12,799 nt of DNA from JAUZQZ01 sp964492105 (lineage in GTDB: Bacteria; Pseudomonadota; Zetaproteobacteria; Mariprofundales; Mariprofundaceae), in the NCBI GenBank assembly GCA_964492105.1, contig CAZBJB010000043.1:1-12799 (forward strand), read 5' to 3'. Positions 6,835 to 12,799 of this stretch are shown one piece after another. The stretch's first letter is position 1, and every line of letters begins with the position of its first letter. The notes under the pieces are model-generated. The model had not been told where the DNA came from, made no database searches, and saw only the letters and a program-made list of their open reading frames with translations. Made by a program: the position numbers and the translations under genes.

Positions 6835-6868
6835 GATGTTTTTGAATTGAATCCTTTCGGAGGTGCTG

Positions 6869-7783
6869 ATGCCGACAGTCAAACAACTACGATTCCTCAT
6901 CGCGCTTAATGAATCCCGGCATTTCGGCAAGGCGGCTTCGGCCTGCCACATATCACAATCAGCCTTCAGTATTGCCATCAAGGAATTGGAAATAAAACTC
7001 AAGGTACATTTGGTGGATCGCACGAACAGAAGCGTTATTTTTACCGATATCGGACACATTATTGTCGAACAGGCTCGCCTCTGCATTAATGATATTGCAG
7101 CATTGGTAAACATCGCGGCAAGCAGGCAGGAACCACTCAACGGACGCCTGGTTCTTGGTGTCATCCCCACGATCGCCCCTTTCCTTCTGCCATCCATCCT
7201 TCCGGAAATACGTAAACGATTCCCCAAACTGGAACTGTATTTGCGGGAAGACAAGACGCGCGTCATTCATAAACAATTACTCGCGGGAAAACTTGATCTC
7301 ATTCTCGTTGCTCTCCCCTTTGATATGAAGAACGTGGTCAAGATGTCGTTATATGATGATCCATTCCTGTTTGCCTGTTGCCATGAAACGCACTGGCTGG
7401 ATAGCAAGAGAGAGGATGTTCATATCAATACGTTACCCGAAGAAAGTATTTTATTGCTGGACGACGGACATTGCTTGCGGGATCATGCGCTTCAGGCATG
7501 CAAACTACATGACACGGATCAAATCAGTCGATTTGCCGCAACGAGTCTACAAACATTACTTCAAATGGTCGCAACAGACATTGGTGTCACGTTTATTCCA
7601 GCTATGGCAGAGTATTCCCTGATGCTGCAAGGTTCGAATATTGAACTGCATGTCATGCCTGAAGAAAGCTGTCGACAAATTGGTTTGGCCTGGCGCAAGG
7701 GCAGCAGTCGTGATACAGAGTTCGTCATGCTTGGCAAACTCTTGCAGAAAATGCATCAGCATGATCCTCTCGCAAAACGCTAG
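6869..7783 (+). CDS. oxyR: Hydrogen peroxide-sensing LysR-type regulator OxyR
   Basis: This is a 304-residue LysR-type regulator. The N-terminal winged helix-turn-helix holds HFGKAASACHISQSAFS (about 18-34). The LysR substrate domain contains GVIPTIAPFLLP, as in OxyR. The peroxide-sensing motif DDGHCLRDHALQAC gives C202 and C211 with the 9-residue spacing of E. coli C199 and C208, so the disulfide switch is intact. The ATG at 6869 is preferred over the GTG at 6863, because GGAGG (6859-6863) overlaps that GTG and lies 5 nt before the ATG. Oxidised OxyR activates catalase, peroxidase and iron-sequestration genes. Here the divergent ferritin-like/peroxidase operon is the obvious target. It is followed after 100 bp by xthA, a DNA-repair gene relevant to oxidative damage. 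Confidence 0.93.
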   Translation: MPTVKQLRFLIALNESRHFGKAASACHISQSAFSIAIKELEIKLKVHLVDRTNRSVIFTDIGHIIVEQARLCINDIAALVNIAASRQEPLNGRLVLGVIPTIAPFLLPSILPEIRKRFPKLELYLREDKTRVIHKQLLAGKLDLILVALPFDMKNVVKMSLYDDPFLFACCHETHWLDSKREDVHINTLPEESILLLDDGHCLRDHALQACKLHDTDQISRFAATSLQTLLQMVATDIGVTFIPAMAEYSLMLQGSNIELHVMPEESCRQIGLAWRKGSSRDTEFVMLGKLLQKMHQHDPLAKR

Positions 7784-7883
7784 CCTGCATTATTCATAAA
7801 TCGTCGTGCACGAGGTTTGCAAGAGGCTCATTGAATATACTGCATCGTATGGCCCCTTGCCGCAATCCGGATCCATTGCCAGC

Positions 7884-8651
7884 ATGGCGAACGTGAACAT
7901 CGTGACATGGAATGTGAACTCGATCAATGTACGCCTGCCGCATGTGTTGCGTTATCTGGACGAACACGCACCGGATATCCTGGCCTTGCAGGAAACCAAG
8001 CTGCCGGATGAACGGTTTCCACAAAGTGACATTGAGGCGGCGGGATACCGCGTTTGCTTCTCCGGGCAAAAAACCTACAACGGCGTCGCCATTCTGAGCC
8101 GCGTTGAACCAGCGGATATTATCGCAGGCATCCCGCACTTCGACGATCCGCAGCGCAGGATGCTGGCTGCCACCATGGATGGCGTACGCATCATTGATGT
8201 CTATGTCCCCAACGGACAGGAAGTGAACTCAAAAAAATACCACTATAAATTGCACTGGCTGACAGCCTTCAAAACATTCCTGCAACAGGAACTGGCCGCG
8301 CATGACAAACTGATTGTATTGGGCGACTTCAATATCACACCCTCGGACATGGACATTCATAACCCGAAGCGATGGCAAGGAAAAATCATGTGTTCCAATG
8401 CTGAACGGGAGCAATTTTACACATTTTTGCAGTTGGGGCTGACGGATACGGTGCGCAGTCTGTACCCCGAAGAAGGCATGTATTCATGGTGGGACTATCG
8501 CCTGAACGCCTTCCGGCGAGGCTGGGGTTTACGTATTGATCATGCGCTGGCGACACCGGCGATGAAACCGGTATCCGCCGGGGTGCACACCGATGAGCGG
8601 GGGGTTGAGCGCCCCAGCGATCACGCACCGGTGTGGGTCAAGTTTGCATGA
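7884..8651 (+). CDS. xthA: Exodeoxyribonuclease III (AP endonuclease)
   Basis: This is a 255-residue exonuclease III/ExoIII-type AP endonuclease. Active-site residues are visible: E37 in LQETKLP, Y107 in DVYVPNG, D148 and N150 in GDFNI, D219/H220 in RIDHAL and H247 in SDHAP. The enzyme cuts 5' of abasic sites and trims damaged 3' ends in base-excision repair. The ATG at 7884 (MANVNIVTWN) is chosen because the 26 codons before it are not family-like and it gives the standard length. The Shine-Dalgarno is weak. It shares a 4-bp ATGA overlap with yjbQ. Its position behind oxyR hints at shared oxidative-stress logic, but no OxyR site was identified. Confidence 0.93.
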   Translation: MANVNIVTWNVNSINVRLPHVLRYLDEHAPDILALQETKLPDERFPQSDIEAAGYRVCFSGQKTYNGVAILSRVEPADIIAGIPHFDDPQRRMLAATMDGVRIIDVYVPNGQEVNSKKYHYKLHWLTAFKTFLQQELAAHDKLIVLGDFNITPSDMDIHNPKRWQGKIMCSNAEREQFYTFLQLGLTDTVRSLYPEEGMYSWWDYRLNAFRRGWGLRIDHALATPAMKPVSAGVHTDERGVERPSDHAPVWVKFA

Positions 8652-9067
8652 AGCAGGCACAGACAACAATCGCCATTACCCCGCATGGGCGCGGCATGAC
8701 CGACATCACGCAACCAGTTTCAGAATATCTGGCACAAACAGGCATCAGAACCGGAATGCTGCATCTGTTCGTTCAGCATACGAGCTGTTCGCTGCTCATT
8801 CAGGAAAATGCCGATCCCTCCGTACAATCCGATATGGAACGTTTTCTGTCTCGCCTGGTGCCGGACGGAGACCCGATCTTCCGGCACACCTCTGAAGGCC
8901 CGGACGACATGCCCGCCCACGTCCGGGCCGCGCTTACGGCCATATCGCTCAGCATTCCCGTTGAACGGGGCAAGCTGGCGCTGGGCATCTGGCAGGGCAT
9001 CTACCTGTACGAGCACCGACGCCATCCATCCATACGGCGAGTTATGATCCATATCACCGGCACGTGA
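8648..9067 (+). CDS. yjbQ: YjbQ/UPF0047 family protein (secondary thiamine-phosphate synthase)
   Basis: This is a 139-residue single-domain protein of the UPF0047/YjbQ family (E. coli YjbQ is 138). It has HTSCSLLIQENADPSV (44-59), conserved histidines at 80 and 91, and the signature GIWQGIYLYEHR (113-124). Members bind metal at a histidine cluster in a trimer. Some members show weak thiamine-phosphate synthase activity, but the true role is unsettled. The ATG at 8648 overlaps the xthA stop (ATGA), so translation is probably coupled. Its last 14 bp overlap the 3' end of convergent engB. Confidence 0.88.
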   Translation: MKQAQTTIAITPHGRGMTDITQPVSEYLAQTGIRTGMLHLFVQHTSCSLLIQENADPSVQSDMERFLSRLVPDGDPIFRHTSEGPDDMPAHVRAALTAISLSIPVERGKLALGIWQGIYLYEHRRHPSIRRVMIHITGT

Positions 9068-9671
9068 TACATACATAAAACTCCCGTTCAAGCAGTTGGC
9101 GCAGATCCTCAACACCGCGTTTGTCCAGACTGGAAACGGGGAGAGGTGACAGTGAACCACCCAGGGCATCGGTCATTTCGCGTAACCGCTTACCACGGGC
9201 ATTGCCGGAAAGTTTATCCGCTTTGGTTGCCACGGGTTGCCAGCGGAGGCCTTCTTTATTGAGCCATTCGATCAAATGCAGGTCTGAATCCTTGGGGCCG
9301 TGGCGGATGTCCAACAGCGTCAAAACCAGTTGCGGGCCAGCCTTGGACGTTAAATAGCGTTCAATAAGACTGAACCACCGAGCCTGTTCTTTTTTTGAAG
9401 CACGGGCGAAACCGTAACCCGGCAAATCCACCACCAGTAATCGTTCATCCACTGCGAACAGGTTCAACAGGCGGGTGCAGCCGGGTGCTTTAGATATTTT
9501 TACCAGACCCTTGCGGCCAAACAGGGTATTTAGCAGGCTGGATTTTCCCACATTGGAATGGCCGGCAATCGCGACCTGTGGCAACGCCATGGCCGGGAAG
9601 CGGCGCATATCGGCGACCGATTGCACAAAATGCGTGTTTTCCCAATGTATTGCGTCCGCCATCCTGGTCAT
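9054..9671 (-). CDS. engB: Ribosome biogenesis GTPase EngB (YihA)
   Basis: This is a 205-residue TrmE-Era-EngA-EngB-type GTPase. The motifs are G1 GHSNVGKSS (37-45, usually GRSNVGKSS), G2 T66 in PGCTRLLN, G3 DLPGYGFA (82-89), G4 TKAD (149-152) and G5 SSL (180-182). EngB acts in assembly of the large ribosomal subunit. The ATG at 9671 overlaps the polA stop (ATGA); the in-frame ATG at 9662 is an alternative. Adjacency of polA and yihA is familiar in gammaproteobacteria, although here no small RNA gene separates them. The arginine-to-histidine change in G1 is mild and leaves the P-loop lysine and serine intact. Confidence 0.93.
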   Translation of the reverse strand: MTRMADAIHWENTHFVQSVADMRRFPAMALPQVAIAGHSNVGKSSLLNTLFGRKGLVKISKAPGCTRLLNLFAVDERLLVVDLPGYGFARASKKEQARWFSLIERYLTSKAGPQLVLTLLDIRHGPKDSDLHLIEWLNKEGLRWQPVATKADKLSGNARGKRLREMTDALGGSLSPLPVSSLDKRGVEDLRQLLEREFYVCITCR

Positions 9672-12367
9672 AGCTGATGCGCGGCAAACCAGTTTTTGCC
9701 CTGTCCAATGTCCACAATAAGCGGGACATGCAGCTGCGTTACGGATTCCATCTCCTCACGCATGATGGCCGACACATCGCTAGCCATGGCCTCGGGACAC
9801 TCCACGACCAGTTCATCATGCACCTGTAGAATCATGCGGGCTTCGGACATTTCTTTCGCCAGCCGGGCATGCAGGTGGATCATGGCAACCTTGATGATGT
9901 CCGCGGCCGAGCCTTGCAGAGGGGCATTGATGGCCGTACGCTCGGCTGACTTTCGGTGGAGCCCGTTTTTCGCGTTAATTTCAGGTACATAAACGCGGTG
10001 GCCAAGAAGGGTTTCAACATAACCCTGCGCTCTTGCGAGATCCAGCGTTTCCTCCATAAAACGACGCACCGCAGGGTATTGTGCAAAATAGGCATCGATA
10101 AAGGCCTGCGCCTCGCCGCGATTCACACTCAGTTGTTTGCTCAATCCAAAGGCGCTCATACCATAAAGGATCCCGAAGTTAATGATCTTGGCGCGGCGGC
10201 GCATGCTGCGGGTGACATCTTGCAATGCCACCTGATTTACGGCAGCGGCGGTCGCCGCATGAATATCCTCGCCATGGGCGAATGCATCACCTAGCACGTT
10301 ATCGCCGGAAAAGTGCGCCATCAGCCGCAATTCGATCTGCGAATAATCCGCGGCGATCAGCAGGTTTCCATCCTCGGCGGTAAACGCCTTGCGAATCTCC
10401 TTCCCTTCTTCACTGCGGATCGGAATATTCTGCAAATTCGGATCGGATGAGGAGAGCCGTCCTGTGGTCGTCACGGCCTGATTATACGAGGTATGCACCC
10501 GGCCTGTTTCGGGATGAATCAGTTTTTGCAACGCATCGGTATAGGTGGATTTAAGCTTGGCCAGTTGTCGCACGTCAAGAATCAGGCGCGGAACTGCATG
10601 ATCTTCAGGCAACTGTTCCAGCACCTCCTGGCCGGTGGCCCATTGCCCGGATTTGGTTTTTTTACCGCCGGGGATGGCCAGTGTTTCGAACAGCAGGACG
10701 CCCAGTTGTTTGGGAGACTGGATGTTGAAGGTGTGGCCGGCGGCCTGATGAATACGTCTTTCCAGTTCATCAATGCACTTGCCGAAACGCCCGGACAGTT
10801 CCGCCAGCTTGTCCGCATCCAGATGAGCGCCGACCCATTCCATATCCGCCAGCACGCGGGACAGGGGCAATTCAATGTCGTCATGGCGCTTGATGCGGCC
10901 GGCAAGTTTCTTGCGAAGATATTGCGTCAGGCGCAGGGCGACCTCGGCATCCTCAGCGGCATAGGGGAGCGCGGATGTGACCGGAACGTGAGAGAAACTG
11001 ATTTGCCTGGCACCCTTACCCGCAACCTCCGCATACGAAATACAACGGTATCCGAGATATTTCAGCGCGACATGATCCATCTTCGCCGGCTGTCCCGGTT
11101 CATCCACATAAGCGAGCAACATAGCGTCATAGCGCATGCCCGCAAGCTCAATACCCGCCCGCCTGAGCACCTGAATATCATATTTCAGATTGTGACCACA
11201 TTTGAGCGTATCCGGGTTTTCCAGGACAGGTTTCAAGGCGAACAGCACATCCGCGCCAGGTAGCTGTCGTGGCGTCTCGCCGAACAAATCGGCTGCCTGG
11301 TGGCCAACCGGCACATACCAGCCTTCACCCGGCCTGATGGCAAATGATAAGCCAACCAGTGCCGCATCATGACAGCAAAGGGACGTGGTTTCGGTATCCA
11401 CGGCAATGAGCTTCGCGAATGTTAGCGCCGTAACCAGTCTGTTTAATGCCTCCGGCGTATCCACCAGAACGTCCGTACGTTCCGTTATCTGATCCGGCAC
11501 GGTTTTGCCGTCGGAGGGTTCAGCGCCGAATTCCTCCCTCATTTGATGGAATTCCAGTTGTTCAAAGAGTCGGGCCAGCCTCTCCCTGTCTGGTGACTGC
11601 ATCGCCAGTTCATCCAGTGTCGCGCCCACGGGCGTCTGTTCGTCCAGCGCCACCAGTCGGTATGAAAGGCGCGCATCCTCAACATGCCGTATCAGATTCT
11701 CACGCCGTTTATTCTGCTTGACTTCCGGCGCATGTTCCAGCACGCCCTCCAGATCACCATAGGTATTCAGCAGCTCCACGGCCGTTTTCGGGCCAATGCC
11801 GGGAACGCCGGGAATATTGTCGGACGTATCACCGGCCAACGCCAGCAGATCGTGGATCCTGTCGGGTGCCACGCCCCATTTGGCCTTCACTTCACCCGCG
11901 TCATATTCGATGCGTTTCATGGTATCGAGCATCCGGGTATGGTCTCCAACCAGTTGCATCAGATCCTTGTCGGTGGAAACGATGGTGACATTCCAGCCCC
12001 TGCATTCGGCCCGCCGCGCCAGCGTGGCAATCACATCATCGGCCTCATAACGGGCGACCTGAATCAGGGGCAGGTTGAACCCGCGGGTCACCTCGAATAT
12101 ATGTGGCCACTGCACGGCCAGATCCTCCGGCATCGGCGGTCGGTGCGCCTTATAATCAGCATACATATCATGGCGAAATGTCCCTCCCCGGGGGTCGAAG
12201 GCGACGGCGGCATGCGTGGGTTGAAGTTCCTTGAAAATGCTGCGTAACATCCGCGCATAGCCGAAGGTCGCATTGGTCGGTTCGCCTTTTGAATTCGATA
12301 ATTGCCGGATGGCATGAAAGGCGCGAAACACATAATTGGGGCCATCGATGAGAACGAGGTGGGGCAT
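9668..12367 (-). CDS. polA: DNA polymerase I
   Basis: This is an 899-residue three-domain DNA polymerase I. The N-terminal 5'-3' exonuclease (about 1-285) has LIDGPNYVFRAF and acidic residues such as EADD (108-111) and STDKD. The 3'-5' exonuclease has Exo I DTET (324-327), Exo II GHNLKYD and Exo III YAAEDA, so proofreading looks intact. The polymerase domain has motif A DYSQIELR starting at 674, motif B RRRAKIINFGILYG and motif C QVHDELVVE (HDE about 850-852). It acts in Okazaki-fragment maturation and repair synthesis. The ATG at 12367 (MPHLVLIDG) is chosen because the family alignment starts there; the upstream in-frame codons run into an IS end. No strong Shine-Dalgarno is seen. engB follows with a 4-bp overlap. 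The large antisense open frames inside it are shadows. Confidence 0.96.
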   Translation of the reverse strand: MPHLVLIDGPNYVFRAFHAIRQLSNSKGEPTNATFGYARMLRSIFKELQPTHAAVAFDPRGGTFRHDMYADYKAHRPPMPEDLAVQWPHIFEVTRGFNLPLIQVARYEADDVIATLARRAECRGWNVTIVSTDKDLMQLVGDHTRMLDTMKRIEYDAGEVKAKWGVAPDRIHDLLALAGDTSDNIPGVPGIGPKTAVELLNTYGDLEGVLEHAPEVKQNKRRENLIRHVEDARLSYRLVALDEQTPVGATLDELAMQSPDRERLARLFEQLEFHQMREEFGAEPSDGKTVPDQITERTDVLVDTPEALNRLVTALTFAKLIAVDTETTSLCCHDAALVGLSFAIRPGEGWYVPVGHQAADLFGETPRQLPGADVLFALKPVLENPDTLKCGHNLKYDIQVLRRAGIELAGMRYDAMLLAYVDEPGQPAKMDHVALKYLGYRCISYAEVAGKGARQISFSHVPVTSALPYAAEDAEVALRLTQYLRKKLAGRIKRHDDIELPLSRVLADMEWVGAHLDADKLAELSGRFGKCIDELERRIHQAAGHTFNIQSPKQLGVLLFETLAIPGGKKTKSGQWATGQEVLEQLPEDHAVPRLILDVRQLAKLKSTYTDALQKLIHPETGRVHTSYNQAVTTTGRLSSSDPNLQNIPIRSEEGKEIRKAFTAEDGNLLIAADYSQIELRLMAHFSGDNVLGDAFAHGEDIHAATAAAVNQVALQDVTRSMRRRAKIINFGILYGMSAFGLSKQLSVNRGEAQAFIDAYFAQYPAVRRFMEETLDLARAQGYVETLLGHRVYVPEINAKNGLHRKSAERTAINAPLQGSAADIIKVAMIHLHARLAKEMSEARMILQVHDELVVECPEAMASDVSAIMREEMESVTQLHVPLIVDIGQGKNWFAAHQL

Positions 12368-12517
12368 GGCGGGAGGATGCCGTGCCTGGGCCTTGGCCGC
12401 AATCGGAGATTGACGCGCGAAACAAAACAGGTAGTGAAGTGGACCCCATTGCAAGGACAGCTTTCCGGGTGATTTAAGATGTGTTCATCCTGTTGTTTTT
12501 TATCGCAATTCTGTCCT

Positions 12518-12597
12518 GAAACCTGTTGGTCCTTGTATCTTCGCATCACCCTTACACAGTAGGGGAAGATGCGCGGAGCCGGGGGCCGACAGGTTTC
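12518..12597. repeat. 80-bp nested hairpin in the IS tail
   Basis: GAAACCTGT-T-GG (12518-12529) pairs with CC-G-ACAGGTTTC (12586-12597). An inner stem, CGCATC/GATGCG (12542-12547, 12568-12573) with CCCT/AGGG, shares the exact centre at 12557.5. Between them several T/C differences would pair as U-G in a plus-strand RNA. CCTG flanks the inner palindrome on both sides (12515-12518 and 12597-12600). It may be a small inserted palindromic element, a transcription barrier, or part of the insertion sequence. Confidence 0.55.
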
Positions 12598-12626
12598 CTG
12601 AACAGGTCTTTGGTGAGCGTTGAACA

Positions 12627-12799
12627 CTAAGCCGCCTTGGCCAGTTGTTGCTCACCGTAATACACCTCTGCAGGTGTCTGATCATCCAGCGACTGATGCC
12701 GTCGCTCAAAATTGTAGAACTCAAAATAGTACCGCAGTGCGTCAATCAGCTCACGCACCGAGCCATACTCTTTGGTATAAATCTCCTCGTATTTTACTG
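12627..12799 (-). CDS. IS3-family transposase, C-terminal end (partial)
   Basis: The last 57 codons read VKYEEIYTKEYGSVRELIDA, then FEFYNFERRHQSLDDQTPAE and VYYGEQQLAKAA. This is the end of the DDE integrase (rve) domain of IS3 OrfB proteins. The FYN..R.HQSL....PAEVY block surrounds and follows the catalytic glutamate. The gene begins beyond the right edge, and the last base pair group of the window is an incomplete codon. The stop is TAG at 12627-12629. Whether the element is intact cannot be judged. Confidence 0.82.
   Translation of the reverse strand, partial: VKYEEIYTKEYGSVRELIDALRYYFEFYNFERRHQSLDDQTPAEVYYGEQQLAKAA

Larger units (their letters stand above)
12435..12799 (-). mobile_element. 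IS3-family insertion sequence, 3' part, continuing off the right edge
   Basis: The element comprises the transposase 3' end (12627-12799), a non-coding tail, and a probable terminal repeat TGAAGTGGACCCCATTGCAA (12435-12454) followed by GGACAG. This resembles the TG...CCCC...GGACA ends of IS3-family elements and finishes in the required TG/CA dinucleotide. The opposite end lies outside the window, so the repeat could not be paired. A tail of about 190 bp between stop codon and terminus is long for the family and contains an 80-bp hairpin. Confidence 0.5.

Noticed and set aside
6820..7266. Minus-strand open frame of 148 codons opposite oxyR
   Set aside because: It lies antisense to the OxyR DNA-binding domain, with no protein family features.
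7804..7813. Perfect 10-bp palindrome TCGTGCACGA between oxyR and xthA
   Set aside because: It is short, without a T-run or repeats around it, so neither a terminator nor an operator can be supported.
10493..11263. Plus-strand open frame of 256 codons inside polA
   Set aside because: It is antisense to conserved polymerase and exonuclease codons, has no family features and no ribosome binding site. It is a shadow of polA.
11684..12247. Plus-strand open frame of 187 codons inside the 5' part of polA
   Set aside because: It is antisense to the conserved 5'-3' exonuclease domain and its translation shows no recognisable fold.
12088..12627. Minus-strand open frame of 179 codons across the polA start and IS tail
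   Set aside because: It is a shifted frame of polA joined to non-coding IS sequence, and the in-frame polA reading is clearly the real one.

Overview
The window looks like a proteobacterial chromosome with roughly balanced GC. Supporting this are a polA-engB pair, an OxyR with both redox cysteines, an xthA-yjbQ pair, and IS3-, IS110- and group II intron-type mobile DNA. The ferritin-like protein plus di-heme peroxidase under a divergent oxyR would suit an organism exposed to iron and peroxide, but I cannot place it below phylum with confidence.

Left part (1-2180), accessory/defence. The minus strand carries a Phd/YefM-type antitoxin, an overlapping PIN-domain (VapC-like) toxin, and then jetA (DUF3375), the kleisin-like subunit of a type I Wadjet anti-plasmid system. 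jetA runs off the left edge, and its start overlaps the toxin stop by 4 bp (ATGA). The remaining Wadjet genes (jetB, jetC, jetD) would lie beyond the left edge. Upstream of the antitoxin are a 15-bp dyad and three 11-bp tandem repeats.

Middle-left (2240-5050), mobile debris around a helicase. A complete DinG-family Fe-S helicase gene (2394-4490, minus) lies between a decayed group II intron maturase fragment, which overlaps its 3' end, and an IS110-family transposase fragment just upstream. Beyond that lies a 162-bp imperfect palindrome with 17-bp terminal inverted repeats and a 5-bp flanking duplication (MITE-like). A second 81-bp hairpin follows it. I see nothing recognisable in 5046-5206.

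Centre (5207-7783), peroxide/iron defence. A ferritin-like protein and a secreted di-heme cytochrome c peroxidase form a minus-strand operon. oxyR diverges from it, and the 156-bp gap holds a plausible promoter in each direction.

Right (7884-12367), core DNA and ribosome functions. xthA and yjbQ (plus strand, ATGA overlap) converge on engB and polA (minus strand, ATGA overlap), with a 14-bp tail-to-tail overlap.

Right edge (12435-12799). The 3' part of an IS3-family element points towards polA, and its probable terminal repeat lies only 67 bp upstream of the polA start codon. An 80-bp nested hairpin sits between the transposase stop and that terminus.
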